Both the position numbers and the translations under genes were made by a program. A stretch of 64,000 bases of DNA, taken from the NCBI GenBank assembly GCA_044426345.1, contig JAWXUP010000001.1:46183-110182 (forward strand), in the 5' to 3' direction. The DNA is from CAYJLC01 sp044426345 (GTDB taxonomy: Bacteria > Bacillota > Clostridia > Oscillospirales > Butyricicoccaceae). Each line of letters opens with the position of its first letter. Position 1 is the first letter of the stretch. The notes beneath the pieces were generated by a model, which saw only the letters and a program-made list of their open reading frames with translations, searched no databases and was not told the DNA's origin. This document shows positions 43,505 through 52,947 of this stretch, in pieces.

Positions 43505-44685
43505 TGAATATTTTTCAAACTATAGTAATGGCGATAAAATCGATACTCAACAACAAAATGCGTTCGATTTTAACTATGCTCGGTGTAATCATCGGAGTAA
43601 GCTCAGTAATAACGCTTGTTTCAGTGTTCCAAGGCGTTCAACAAAAGACGATGGAGGCGTGGTTTTCTGCTGGCACAAACCAAATTCAAGTTAACTATTG
43701 GGGCGAAGAAACCGACTTCACCGAAACGCTAACCGAATTTGTACAAACAAATTTATCCGACGAAATCCAGACCATCACACCAGTTACTGACACAAGCATT
43801 CAACCTGTATATCTCGACAAAATGCCTAGTTATTGCAGGGCTGCGTACACTGATGAAACCTATATCGATATGAAAGGCTACGAAATCGCACAAGGCAGAA
43901 ATATCGCTTACGGTGACGTGAATAGCCGAACAAAAGTAGTGTTAATCGGCGAATATCTACGCAAGGAATTTTTCGGTGGACTTACAAACGCAGTCGGTCA
44001 AAAAATCAAAATCGACGGTCAAGACTATACCGTAGTTGGCGTTCTTGAGGAAAAATTTGACGGAACTGAATGGTCGGAGGACAACATCGTAATCCTTCCC
44101 TACTCAACAATTATTTTCAACTCAAACGAAAATGGAAATTCCTCTAATATTTACTTAACTGCAGTCGATGGTGATAGTACAACTTACACCGTGGAATATA
44201 TTAACAATAATTTTTCAACTGTATTCAGCGATGCCTCAGGTGTTTATGCCTACACAAACAACGAATGGATTGATAATTTAAACGAGCAAAGCCGAATGAT
44301 GTCGCTTGCGATAGGTGCTATAGGTGGTATTTCGCTACTCGTTGGTGGTATCGGAATTATGAATATTATGCTAGTTTCGGTTACCGAGAGGACTCGCGAA
44401 ATCGGTATTAGAATGTCCATCGGTGCTAAAAGAAAAAATATAATCGGTCAATTTTTGATAGAGGCCGCTGCTGTTTCTGGTTTTGGTGGAATAATCGGCA
44501 TTGCAATCGGCTCATTTGCCACGGTAGTCATCGGTTCTTTCATAATTCAAGATATTATCTACCCTTCTATAGATATTATAATCGGCTCGTTTTTATTCTC
44601 GGTTTTCCTTGGAATTTTCTTCGGATTTTACCCAGCAAACAAAGCATCTAAATTAAATCCAATAGATGCACTTCGTACACAATAA
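43504..44685 (+). CDS. MacB-type ABC transporter permease
   Basis: A 393-residue permease: helix 1 at about 15-40 (NNKMRSILTMLGVIIGVSSV), a large extracellular MacB domain (about 45-260), and three C-terminal helices (GAIGGISLLVGGIGIMNIML onward) with the mechanotransmission motif ERTREIGIRMSIGAK. Together with the adaptor and ATPase it forms a MacAB-like efflux pump. Substrate unknown; the SLH protein starts 10 nt downstream, in the same direction. Confidence 0.94.
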   Translation: MNIFQTIVMAIKSILNNKMRSILTMLGVIIGVSSVITLVSVFQGVQQKTMEAWFSAGTNQIQVNYWGEETDFTETLTEFVQTNLSDEIQTITPVTDTSIQPVYLDKMPSYCRAAYTDETYIDMKGYEIAQGRNIAYGDVNSRTKVVLIGEYLRKEFFGGLTNAVGQKIKIDGQDYTVVGVLEEKFDGTEWSEDNIVILPYSTIIFNSNENGNSSNIYLTAVDGDSTTYTVEYINNNFSTVFSDASGVYAYTNNEWIDNLNEQSRMMSLAIGAIGGISLLVGGIGIMNIMLVSVTERTREIGIRMSIGAKRKNIIGQFLIEAAAVSGFGGIIGIAIGSFATVVIGSFIIQDIIYPSIDIIIGSFLFSVFLGIFFGFYPANKASKLNPIDALRTQ

Positions 44686-44695
44686 GGAGGTTTTT

Positions 44696-46939
44696 ATGTA
44701 TAAATTCAAAAAAATTGTAGCTATATCGCTAACTTTAGCGACGCTACTTGGCACTCAGACTTTCGCTTTTAATGATATAACTGACACACTGGTTGAAAGT
44801 TCAGCGAACACCTTATCTTCGCTTGGAATTATAAACGGTGTTGGCAACGATAATTTCGAACCAAACGGTAATATCACACGTGCTCAATTTGCCAAAATCG
44901 CCGTGTTAACACTAGGTGGCACCAACTCTTCCAACTACAAAAATTTCACGATTTTCCCTGATGTTCCTCATACTCACTGGGCGTCGGCTTATGTAAATAT
45001 GTCAGTTAAGGAGTATGGAATAATCAAAGGTTTGCCAGATGGAACCTTCAATCCTGAGGGCAACATTAAATTTTCCGAGGCTATCGCTATGATGCTTTAT
45101 ATGTTAGACTACGAAATCGCCGATATCGGACCTTTTTGGCCTACGGATTTCGTTGATAAAGCCGATGAATTAGGTATAACTGACGGAGTGAATTTTTCTA
45201 ATGCAGATGCTGAATACGTAACTCGTGGCGATGCTGCGATTATGATTACTAACCTCTTGCAGACCGAAACAAAAGAGGGTCAGCTGTTAATAGAATCTGC
45301 GTTTCCATACACTGATACAGACTGTATGTTACTTGCAACAAGTGCTACTGACAGTACGTTAAACGACAATCAAGCACGAGTTTACATAGGTGGTTCTGAA
45401 GTTATAAAAACATACAATTTACCGAATATAAATTATGGAGCAAGTGGAACTTTCGTTTATGAAGACTCATCAAAATCAAAAATTACGAGTTTTATCCAAG
45501 ATGGTTCATCTGAAATTTTTGTGCTAAAAAATGTATATATCGACAAAATCGTAACGGTAGACGAGGAAATTTATATTCCTAGTACCACAACTCTTATTAT
45601 TGACGGTGAAATTTCCACTTATGGCGAGTCTTGGCTTGATATTTTCAAAGGTTCTGAAATTAGTATAAATTACGATACACTAGGAAATATTTCGTCAATT
45701 ACTGCAAATAATATTATCTCAAATTCTTTTCTCTATGATGGCACTCAGTCGCTTTCTGGTTTTGATATCTACAAGAATGGTGTTAAAATCAGCGTGTCAG
45801 ATATAAATAAAAATGATGTTGTAATGATAAGCAACGACCGTGCTTATGTGTCGGATATCACTGTAACAGGTTTTTATGAAAGCGCAACACCTTCTGTTTT
45901 TTATCCTAACGAAATTACAATTTTAGGCAGTGATTTTAACATTCCAGAGCACGTTCGCGCACAATTCAGCTCACTTAATTTACAAGATGTAATCACTCTA
46001 TTTTTTGATAGCAATGGCAACATCGCCTTCGTGCAAAATGGTATCGCAAAAACACAAACTGCCTATTTAAATTCTTTTGACGGTACTCAAATCAGCATCA
46101 CCATCGATAATTTATTAACCACTACGCTTACAATCGACCCAGATGACTCATCGTATTTTACCTCTAGTTTCGAAGAACTTTCTAGTATTTATAAATATAT
46201 CGGGAAATTTGTGGATTTAACTTTTAGTTCGCGTGACAAAATAAAAATTACCGAAAACGCTGATTTCAGCTATGTTTCACAAGATTACGATGTAAAAAAT
46301 GCAACAATCGGTACTGAAAAAGTTGCCTCAAATGTTCAAATTTTTGAAGGACTAAGCTCTAGCAGTGCATACTCACCAATAGATTTTTCAGACATAACGC
46401 TTGATGTAATTCCAGCAAAAAACATCATAAGTTGTGCCAAAAACAGCGACGGATTAATCGATAAAATTATACTGACAAACGTTACTGGCAACAATTTAGA
46501 CTATGGTTTAGCGACAAGTTATCAAGAGGAAATTGAGTATTATAATTCAATAACTGACAAAATGTCAAGTTATAAATCCAACAGTTTCAAGCTAACCACT
46601 GCTAGTTCTACGTTGAATTATCCATCAATAAATTACAGCAGAATGTATTCCGTTCCAGTCGGTATTCAAAAAGGCCTGTCTGACAAGCCATATAAACAGT
46701 TTGTAGCATATACCGAACTCGAAAAGGTTGCAACTGTTGATACTGACGCATTTTTTGGTTCGAAATACATAAAAACCGACGATATACTATATAATATAAG
46801 CGAAGAGGTTGTAGTATTTGATGACAAAAACGACCGTTTTGTAGAATTAAACTATGCACGTCAAAATTTCACGTCTTTCGAACTTTTTATGGATAATTCT
46901 TTGCAAAATCCAATGATTCGTGTTATAATTGTAGAATAA
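44696..46939 (+). CDS. Large exported SLH-domain protein
   Basis: A 747-residue secreted protein: signal peptide (MYKFKKIVAISLTLATLLG, cleavage after TFA), two or three S-layer homology modules (about 25-190; ITRAQFAKIAVLTL, GLPDGTFNPEGNIKFSEA, YVTRGDAAIMI), then more than 500 residues of beta-rich sequence of unknown function with repeated VTVDG/IYKNG-like turns. The SLH modules should tether it to the cell wall. It starts 10 nt after the permease, with AAGGAGG, so it is in the efflux operon; a link to wall or surface export is inferred. An in-frame ATG at 44666 is rejected. Confidence 0.85.
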   Translation: MYKFKKIVAISLTLATLLGTQTFAFNDITDTLVESSANTLSSLGIINGVGNDNFEPNGNITRAQFAKIAVLTLGGTNSSNYKNFTIFPDVPHTHWASAYVNMSVKEYGIIKGLPDGTFNPEGNIKFSEAIAMMLYMLDYEIADIGPFWPTDFVDKADELGITDGVNFSNADAEYVTRGDAAIMITNLLQTETKEGQLLIESAFPYTDTDCMLLATSATDSTLNDNQARVYIGGSEVIKTYNLPNINYGASGTFVYEDSSKSKITSFIQDGSSEIFVLKNVYIDKIVTVDEEIYIPSTTTLIIDGEISTYGESWLDIFKGSEISINYDTLGNISSITANNIISNSFLYDGTQSLSGFDIYKNGVKISVSDINKNDVVMISNDRAYVSDITVTGFYESATPSVFYPNEITILGSDFNIPEHVRAQFSSLNLQDVITLFFDSNGNIAFVQNGIAKTQTAYLNSFDGTQISITIDNLLTTTLTIDPDDSSYFTSSFEELSSIYKYIGKFVDLTFSSRDKIKITENADFSYVSQDYDVKNATIGTEKVASNVQIFEGLSSSSAYSPIDFSDITLDVIPAKNIISCAKNSDGLIDKIILTNVTGNNLDYGLATSYQEEIEYYNSITDKMSSYKSNSFKLTTASSTLNYPSINYSRMYSVPVGIQKGLSDKPYKQFVAYTELEKVATVDTDAFFGSKYIKTDDILYNISEEVVVFDDKNDRFVELNYARQNFTSFELFMDNSLQNPMIRVIIVE

Positions 46940-46977
46940 TAAGTCTCAATTATGCTTAACATACAAGATATACAAGT

Positions 46978-47000
46978 CCTTTTATCTTTAATTGGGATAA
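46978..47000. repeat. 23-bp dispersed element, copy 2
   Basis: 22 of 23 bases match 28385-28407; it lies in the gap between the SLH gene and the cardiolipin synthase gene. Flanking blocks (AATTAT.CTTAAC upstream in both) suggest a longer degenerate element. Confidence 0.5.
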
Positions 47001-47040
47001 TAATATAAATTTGCAAGATATTAGTTCAAATGGAGGTTTT

Positions 47041-48567
47041 ATGATTAAATTTTTCAGACGGATTTTATCCAGTAGAGTATTTATGGGTGGACTACTAATA
47101 TTAGTTCAACTTGGAATTTTATTGTACTTTTTGATGTTTTTAACAGGTCGTCATCCACATCTTTACACGATTTTTCAACTTATAAGCATTGCTATGGTTT
47201 TATGGCTAGTTATCAAAGAAGATAATCCTGCGTACAAAATTTCTTGGATAATTATGATTTTCACCTTCCCTTTAGTTGGCGGTATTTTTTATCTAATTTT
47301 CGGAAATACACCGTTTAATCGTACTCGTATGAAAAACTTGAAAAGCATCGATAGATCACTATGGAAACTCGACGAGGAGCGTGTTCCTATTGAAAAAATT
47401 TCGCAAATTGATCCCAATTATGAGCGAATATATAGATACGTAAGTGGAGTTGGTGGTTTTCCTGTTTTTGAAAATTCAAACTGCGAATATCACAAACTCG
47501 GCGAAGATTTTTTCGATTCTCTGCTTGAAAATCTCAAAAAAGCTGAAAAATTTATATTTATTGAGTATTTCATCGTAGAACCAGGCATTATGTGGGACTC
47601 TATTCTAGAAATTTTAATTCAAAAAGCTGACGAAGGCGTCGAAGTTCGATTTATGTATGACGATGCTGGTTGCCTCAGCACTCTTCCTCCGCATTACCAC
47701 AAAACCCTAGCCGAATTCGGTATAAATTGCGTGCGTTTCAATCCGTTTCGACCAACTTTGCACACCTATTTAAACCATCGCGACCATCGTAAAATCTGCG
47801 TAATTGACGGTGATATCGGATATATGGGTGGAATTAATCTAGCCGATGAATACATAAACGAACGTGAGCGTTTTGGTCACTGGAAGGATATGTCTGTCGT
47901 ATTTGACGGTGACTGCGTAACCAGCTTATCACTTATGTTTATCGAGCTTTGGGAAAGTTCTTGTGGTGTGTGTGAAAAAGATTATTCAAAATACATTTCA
48001 GACAAAAAAACTCCAACCAAAGGCTATATTCAACCTTTCAGCGACAGTCCACTGGACAACTACAATATCGGTGAAAATGTCTATATGCAAATCATAAATT
48101 CAGCGCAAAAATATGTTTATATCACCACTCCGTACCTAATTTTAGACAACGAAATGGTTACTGCGCTTATCATTGCAGCACAAAGTGGTGTGGACGTTAA
48201 AATCATCACGCCTCACATACCAGATAAAAAATATATACACCCTGTAACTCGTTCTTTCTATCCTCAACTAATTTCTGCTGGCGTTGAAATTCACGAGTAC
48301 ACAACTGGGTTTATGCACGGAAAAGTTATCATTGCAGACGATAATATCGGTGTTGTTGGCACAATAAATATGGATTTTCGTAGTTTTTATATGCATTTTG
48401 AATGTGGGACGCTTCTTTATGACTGCCCTGTTATAAATGACATCAAGAAAGATATTTTGCAAACGTTAGAAATTTCGCAAGAAATAACTCGTGAAGATTA
48501 TATTAAAACACCGAAAATTCTACGTGTTCTTTATTCAATTTTAAGAATTTTTTCACCTATGATGTAA
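47041..48567 (+). CDS. cls: Cardiolipin synthase, PLD type
   Basis: A 508-residue membrane enzyme: two N-terminal helices (about 15-40 and 55-80), then two phospholipase D-type catalytic motifs, HRDHRKICVID and HGKVIIAD (H-x-K-x4-D), and the conserved YMGGIN and GTINMD blocks. It joins two phosphatidylglycerols into cardiolipin and glycerol. The ATG at 47041 follows GGAGG; an in-frame start at 47011 is rejected. Confidence 0.94.
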   Translation: MIKFFRRILSSRVFMGGLLILVQLGILLYFLMFLTGRHPHLYTIFQLISIAMVLWLVIKEDNPAYKISWIIMIFTFPLVGGIFYLIFGNTPFNRTRMKNLKSIDRSLWKLDEERVPIEKISQIDPNYERIYRYVSGVGGFPVFENSNCEYHKLGEDFFDSLLENLKKAEKFIFIEYFIVEPGIMWDSILEILIQKADEGVEVRFMYDDAGCLSTLPPHYHKTLAEFGINCVRFNPFRPTLHTYLNHRDHRKICVIDGDIGYMGGINLADEYINERERFGHWKDMSVVFDGDCVTSLSLMFIELWESSCGVCEKDYSKYISDKKTPTKGYIQPFSDSPLDNYNIGENVYMQIINSAQKYVYITTPYLILDNEMVTALIIAAQSGVDVKIITPHIPDKKYIHPVTRSFYPQLISAGVEIHEYTTGFMHGKVIIADDNIGVVGTINMDFRSFYMHFECGTLLYDCPVINDIKKDILQTLEISQEITREDYIKTPKILRVLYSILRIFSPMM

Positions 48568-48577
48568 AGGAGATTTT

Positions 48578-49474
48578 ATGTACGATATTTTAATAATTGG
48601 CGGTGGCACAGCCGGAATGTCCGCTGGAATTTACGCAAAACGCTCTGGTCTTAACGTTTTAGTCATCGAAAGCAACGTCCCTGGTGGTCAAATCGTTAAC
48701 ACTCCCGATGTTGAAAACTATCCCGGGATATTAAAAACTACTGGTTTTGAATTCGCAATGAAACTTATGGAGCAACTTTCAGCTCTTGATGTTGAGATTA
48801 TGTACGACCAAATTTTAGATTATGATTTAAAATCCGATATTAAAAAACTAACTTTTGCCGACAAAACCATCGAAGGAAAAACTATCATAATTGCAAACGG
48901 AGTTAATCGTCGTGAACTTGGTTGTGAGGGCGAAGATAAATTCAAAGGTTCTGGCGTTTCATACTGCGCAACTTGCGATGGTGCTTTTTATAAGGACAAA
49001 GACGTTGCAATTGTTGGTGGTGGTAATACTGCTCTGGAGGACGCTCTTTTCCTTGCAAACAACTGCAAAACCGTGTATTTAGTACATCGCAGAGATGAAT
49101 TTAGAGGTAATAAAATCCTTGTAGATGCTGTGTTGAAACGTGAAAATATCAAAGTTTTATACAACTCGCAAGTAATCTCGATAAATGGTGATAAAGTTGT
49201 TTCTTCGGTTACCATCGACACTAGTGGACAAGCTGTAAATTATGATGTATCTGGCATTTTTATCGCAGTAGGACTAATACCATCAAACGAAGTTTTCCGT
49301 GGAGTTATCGACCTAGACGAAGGTGGTTACATCAAAGCAAGCGAGGACCTTTTGACTAACGTACCTGGCGTTTTTGTAGCTGGCGACACACGCACAAAAC
49401 TTTTACGTCAACTAATAACTGCCGCATCTGATGGTGCAATTGCTGCAGTTCAAGCTGCTATGTATTTGAATTAA
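48578..49474 (+). CDS. trxB: Thioredoxin reductase-like flavoprotein
   Basis: A 298-residue low-molecular-weight thioredoxin reductase: FAD motif GGGTAGMSAG (8-17), redox pair C130-C133 (CATC), NADPH motif VGGGNTALEDA, and FAD-closing VFVAGDTRTK. It reduces a thioredoxin-type partner, not encoded nearby; a ferredoxin-dependent variant cannot be excluded. AAAGGAG precedes the ATG, 10 nt after the cls stop, so the two are co-transcribed. The terminator at 49493-49522 closes the run. Confidence 0.92.
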   Translation: MYDILIIGGGTAGMSAGIYAKRSGLNVLVIESNVPGGQIVNTPDVENYPGILKTTGFEFAMKLMEQLSALDVEIMYDQILDYDLKSDIKKLTFADKTIEGKTIIIANGVNRRELGCEGEDKFKGSGVSYCATCDGAFYKDKDVAIVGGGNTALEDALFLANNCKTVYLVHRRDEFRGNKILVDAVLKRENIKVLYNSQVISINGDKVVSSVTIDTSGQAVNYDVSGIFIAVGLIPSNEVFRGVIDLDEGGYIKASEDLLTNVPGVFVAGDTRTKLLRQLITAASDGAIAAVQAAMYLN

Positions 49475-49492
49475 ATTCAATATGAAATTTAC

Positions 49493-49522
49493 AAAGGGTT
49501 GTCATTTTCGACGACCCTTTTT
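49493..49522 (+). terminator. Terminator of the cls-trxB transcript
   Basis: Stem AAAGGGTTGTC/GACGACCCTTT (one G-U/T mismatch) with an ATTTTC loop, followed by T5. Confidence 0.85.
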
Positions 49523-49607
49523 CAGCCTTAAAAAGCCTAGTATATATTGACAAATTGTAAATTATTTTCAAAAATGCCAAAAAACTGGAAAATTTTTCTT
49601 TTTCCTC

Positions 49608-49636
49608 TTGAAACGTATATTTTTTTGTGATATACT
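49608..49636 (+). promoter_or_regulatory. Promoter of nagB
   Basis: TTGAAA, 17-nt spacer, TATACT; TGTGA before the -10 box gives a TG extension. Confidence 0.7.
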
Positions 49637-49702
49637 TAAATTAATAAAAAAGGAATATTTGTATATAATAAAATATGTATTGAAATTTAAGGTGGAATTT
49701 GT

Positions 49703-50458
49703 ATGAAAATAATTTTAACTAAAAACTACGAAGAATTAAGTCAAAAAGCTGCTGAAATTATAGTTTCTCAGGTAAATAGTAAGCCAAATAGTGTTCTAGG
49801 CCTAGCTACAGGCTCAACTCCTGTAGGAACTTACAAAAAAATCATAAAAATGTATAATGATAGTAAAGTAGATTTTTCTGACATTAAGACTGTAAATTTA
49901 GATGAATATCGCGGTTTGGATAAATCTTCAGACCAAACTTACTACCATTTTATGAATGAAAATTTTTTCCAATTTGTGAATGTAAGCAAAGAAAACACTC
50001 ATATTCCAGATGGAACTAATTTAGATGCTGATGCTGAATGTGAAAAATATGAGCAAACTATTCTTGATTTAGGTGGTATAGATTTACAGCTTTTAGGTAT
50101 AGGTCACAATGGGCATATCGGTTTTAACGAACCAGATGATAGTTTTGCTACAAAAACGCATTGCGTAACTTTAGACGAAAGTACAATCAAAGCGAACGCA
50201 AGATTTTTCGAATCAGAGGCTGATGTTCCAACGCAAGCTTACACCATGGGCATCGGAACTATTATGTCAGCGAAAAAAATCCTGCTTGTAGCGACTGGTG
50301 AAAGCAAGGCTGATATTTTATTCGAGACCGTTTTAGGTGATGTTCGTCCTCAAACACCATCAACAATTTTGCATATGCACCACGATGTAACAATCGTTGC
50401 AGACGAGGCTGCATTGTCAAAAATCTTAAAAATTTGTCCTCAAATAGTAACTAAATAA
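49703..50458 (+). CDS. nagB: Glucosamine-6-phosphate deaminase
   Basis: A 251-residue enzyme converting glucosamine-6-phosphate to fructose-6-phosphate plus ammonia. Motifs GLATGSTPVGTYK, NLDEYRG and GIGHNGHIGFNEP are intact; length is normal. It is monocistronic (no nagA or PTS gene beside it), with its own promoter and terminator. GGTGG is the ribosome site. Confidence 0.95.
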   Translation: MKIILTKNYEELSQKAAEIIVSQVNSKPNSVLGLATGSTPVGTYKKIIKMYNDSKVDFSDIKTVNLDEYRGLDKSSDQTYYHFMNENFFQFVNVSKENTHIPDGTNLDADAECEKYEQTILDLGGIDLQLLGIGHNGHIGFNEPDDSFATKTHCVTLDESTIKANARFFESEADVPTQAYTMGIGTIMSAKKILLVATGESKADILFETVLGDVRPQTPSTILHMHHDVTIVADEAALSKILKICPQIVTK

Positions 50459-50465
50459 CAAAAAA

Positions 50466-50500
50466 AGCTCTGTCGAAAAAAAATCGGCAGAGTTTTTTTG
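50466..50500 (+). terminator. Terminator of nagB
   Basis: Stem CTCTGTCGA/TCGGCAGAG with an A-rich loop, then seven T. Confidence 0.8.
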
Positions 50501-50556
50501 TTTTTTTGGAACTTTTTCTAATTTTACTCGTCTAAAGAAATAAATGGAGGTAAATT

Positions 50557-51417
50557 ATGAAAAAATTGCTTTTAATAATGATAATTTCCGCAACATTGGT
50601 AGGCTGTTCTAGTACGTCTTATGATTCTGCAATGTCAGAAAATTCTTCTAGCTCAACCAGTTCATCTATGAGTACGACTGTCGTAACTGAAACCTCCGAC
50701 AAAACAGTGACTAGTGATGAAATGTCTGAAAAAATGTCATATACTGTAGATATTTCGCTTGAAACAAAAACTTTCGACGAAAATATTCAACTTTTAAACC
50801 AAACAACTGAAAAATATGCTGGTTTTATTGAAACTTCACGAATTTATGGTGATATTCAACGCAACGCTTACTACACTATTCGAATTCCTACTGTAGATTA
50901 TTTAGCGTTTTTATCTGAAATTGAAGGTTCTGGCAATGTTTACAGCACGTCAACAAAAACTGAAAACCTTACTAGCCAATTCATTGATGTAAACGCTCGA
51001 CTTTTAACGCTTGAAACGCAGGAAACTCGCTTGCTTGAATTACTTGAAATCGCAGAAACTGTCGAAGATATCATAACAATTGAGGCTCGTTTATCGGAAA
51101 TTCGCTATGAAATTGAAAGTTTAACCACTAATCTACGCTCACTTACCCTCAAAGTTGACTATTCTACCATCAACATTAACATAAACGAGGTTATCGAATA
51201 TCAAAAAAATACAACTTTCGGTCAAGAAATAACTGCTACAGTTAGCGACTCAATCTCTGACTTAAAAGATTCTTTGCAAAATTTTGCATTATTCACAATA
51301 TACATAGCACCTTTTTTAGTAATTTGGGTATTAATCCTCATTATCCTTTGCTTAATCTTCAAAAAATTTATAAAAAAAGTTCTATATTTCATCAAAAACT
51401 TTAGATTTAGAAAATAA
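50557..51417 (+). CDS. DUF4349 lipoprotein
   Basis: A 286-residue lipoprotein: signal with lipobox LVGCS (Cys17), a serine/threonine-rich linker (about 20-60), the DUF4349 domain (about 65-225; MSYTVDISLETKTFDENIQ, then YGDIQRNAYYTIRIP, and a helical coil LLTLETQETRLLELLEIAETV), and a C-terminal transmembrane helix (about 247-272) with a basic tail. The domain has no firm function. GGAGG precedes the ATG; the gene is not in an obvious operon. Confidence 0.85.
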   Translation: MKKLLLIMIISATLVGCSSTSYDSAMSENSSSSTSSSMSTTVVTETSDKTVTSDEMSEKMSYTVDISLETKTFDENIQLLNQTTEKYAGFIETSRIYGDIQRNAYYTIRIPTVDYLAFLSEIEGSGNVYSTSTKTENLTSQFIDVNARLLTLETQETRLLELLEIAETVEDIITIEARLSEIRYEIESLTTNLRSLTLKVDYSTINININEVIEYQKNTTFGQEITATVSDSISDLKDSLQNFALFTIYIAPFLVIWVLILIILCLIFKKFIKKVLYFIKNFRFRK

Positions 51418-51447
51418 GATTTGTCAAGTTTTTTAAAAACTTGCTCG

Positions 51448-51505
51448 ATCCAACCGAGTAGGTTGGGTGCTACCGCAGTAGCGCAATCCTTTCGGCTGGA
51501 TTTTC
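51448..51505. other. Compact three-hairpin element
   Basis: In the gap between two convergent genes, three consecutive hairpins: CCAACC-GAGTA-GGTTGG, GTGCTAC-CGCA-GTAGCGC, and AATCC-TTTCGGCT-GGATT. The element is much more GC-rich than its surroundings. ATCCA at its start can alternatively pair with TGGAT at its end. It may be a small RNA, a repeat relic or a structured 3' end; nothing identifies it. Confidence 0.4.
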
Positions 51506-51568
51506 AATCAAAAGCGACGCCGAAAACCTTACTTTACCATCTTCTATTTTTTCTTCATTCCTCGCAAA

Positions 51569-51602
51569 AAAATGCAACCCTAACAAAAAGGGTTGCATTT
51601 TT
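51569..51602. terminator. Bidirectional terminator
   Basis: Stem AAAATGCAACCCT/AGGGTTGCATTTT with a 7-nt loop, between the convergent DUF4349 and fumarase-type genes, T runs on both strands. Confidence 0.85.
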
Positions 51603-51609
51603 ATATTCC

Positions 51610-52134
51610 TTATAAATAAAGCGTTCCACCATCACTGTCCGTTGCAACGAATACTTCAAAATTTTCTACGTACAACTTTTTAACTGATTCGCAACCTAGT
51701 TCTTCAAAACATACTACTTCCAGGGATTTTACGCAGTCGGAAACTAATGCTCCGGCACCACCTACTGCAACTAAATACACGCATTTGTATTCTTTCATTG
51801 CGTCAACCACGTAATCTGCGCGTTTTCCTTTGCCTATCATACATTTCATACCGTTTTGCATCATAGTTTTTGAAAAAACGTCCATTCTTCCTGAAGTTGT
51901 AGGACCACACGCACCGATAATTTGACCTTCCTTATTTGGCGTTGGGCCTGCGTAATAAATTGTAAAATCGCCATCTAGTGGTAATTTTTCACCACGTTCT
52001 AGCATCGCCATAAATCTTTTGTGGGCTGAATCTCTCGCGGTATATATGTATCCTGTCAGATTAACGCTGTCACCAGCTTTTAAAACGTCTAAATAGTCTG
52101 CGATTTTTGCTGTTTCTATTTCAAAATGAGCCAT
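51610..52134 (-). CDS. Fe-S hydro-lyase beta subunit (fumarase/tartrate dehydratase type)
   Basis: A 174-residue protein matching the C-terminal (beta) subunit of class I fumarase and L(+)-tartrate dehydratase: GYIYTARDSAHKRFMAMLERG, YYAGPTPNKEGQIIGACGPTTSGRMD and AVGGAGALV are diagnostic. The catalytic Fe-S cluster sits in the alpha subunit, which is not encoded next to it. Instead the upstream neighbour is a DivIVA-like coiled-coil gene whose stop overlaps this ATG by one base (TAATG). The alpha subunit may be encoded elsewhere. Confidence 0.88.
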   Translation of the reverse strand: MAHFEIETAKIADYLDVLKAGDSVNLTGYIYTARDSAHKRFMAMLERGEKLPLDGDFTIYYAGPTPNKEGQIIGACGPTTSGRMDVFSKTMMQNGMKCMIGKGKRADYVVDAMKEYKCVYLVAVGGAGALVSDCVKSLEVVCFEELGCESVKKLYVENFEVFVATDSDGGTLYL

Positions 52135-52907
52135 TATTCACCAGCGCTTTCATCGAACATTTTCGCAAAGCTTTCCGAAAACTCGTTAAGATGCGTATAA
52201 ACATTGTTATTTATTGCGTGAATACTTGCAATTTCTTCTTGAATTTTAGCAAATTTTTCGCTTGATTGAGCAATTATTTCAAAAATATCATCTTTTTTCT
52301 CATTTATTAATTTATTTTTTTCGGCTGTAAACTTGTCAAATTCCACGTTTGCTTTTTCAGTAATTTCACTAGCTATTTGATTTGCTTTTGCTAAAATTTC
52401 ATCAGCTTCTTTTTGTGCATCATCTTTAAGTTTTTTCGCTCTTATATGCGCATCAATTTCAAGTTTTACTAGCGTATCTTTCACGTTGTCATAATTATTT
52501 TTATCTTGGCTGGCAGTAGAAAGTTCTCTAGTTAGCTTTTCATTTTTATCAATTAAGTCTGCTTTTTCTTGCTCTAAACCTTTAACTTGTTCATCAACAG
52601 CAGATGTTTTCAATCTAACCATTTCTGTCAAACTATTATTTTCGTGTTCGATTTCTTTATTATTTTGCTCAAGTTCTTCGATTTTCAAGAAAATTTCTTC
52701 TTTTTTTGCTATTAATTCTTGATTTTCTTGATTTAATTTTTCAAGTTGATTATTTTTATCATCTATTTCTTTTTGCAAACGTTTAACCTGTTCATCACTT
52801 TTTTCACGAATTTCTTTAAGTTCAAAATTCGCTTTATCAATGTATTGCATAACATCATCTTTGTTAAAACCACCAAAAGATGACACTCTGAAAGATATAT
52901 TTTCCAT
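52134..52907 (-). CDS. DivIVA-like coiled-coil protein
   Basis: A 257-residue protein whose N-terminus (FRVSSFGGFNKDDVMQYIDKA) matches the short DivIVA-type membrane-binding region, followed by two long coiled coils (about 30-130 and 145-240). Such proteins mark curved membranes at poles and septa, or act as scaffolds. It is probably first in a two-gene operon (promoter 52948-52976) with the fumarase beta subunit. Confidence 0.8.
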   Translation of the reverse strand: MENISFRVSSFGGFNKDDVMQYIDKANFELKEIREKSDEQVKRLQKEIDDKNNQLEKLNQENQELIAKKEEIFLKIEELEQNNKEIEHENNSLTEMVRLKTSAVDEQVKGLEQEKADLIDKNEKLTRELSTASQDKNNYDNVKDTLVKLEIDAHIRAKKLKDDAQKEADEILAKANQIASEITEKANVEFDKFTAEKNKLINEKKDDIFEIIAQSSEKFAKIQEEIASIHAINNNVYTHLNEFSESFAKMFDESAGE

Positions 52908-52947
52908 AACACGAGCCCTCCTATATTTAAGCTATATACTTAACAAT

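Noticed and set aside
51448..51505. tRNA gene
   Set aside because: The hairpins are compact, but there is no T-loop GTTCRANNC, acceptor stem or anticodon arm of the right size.
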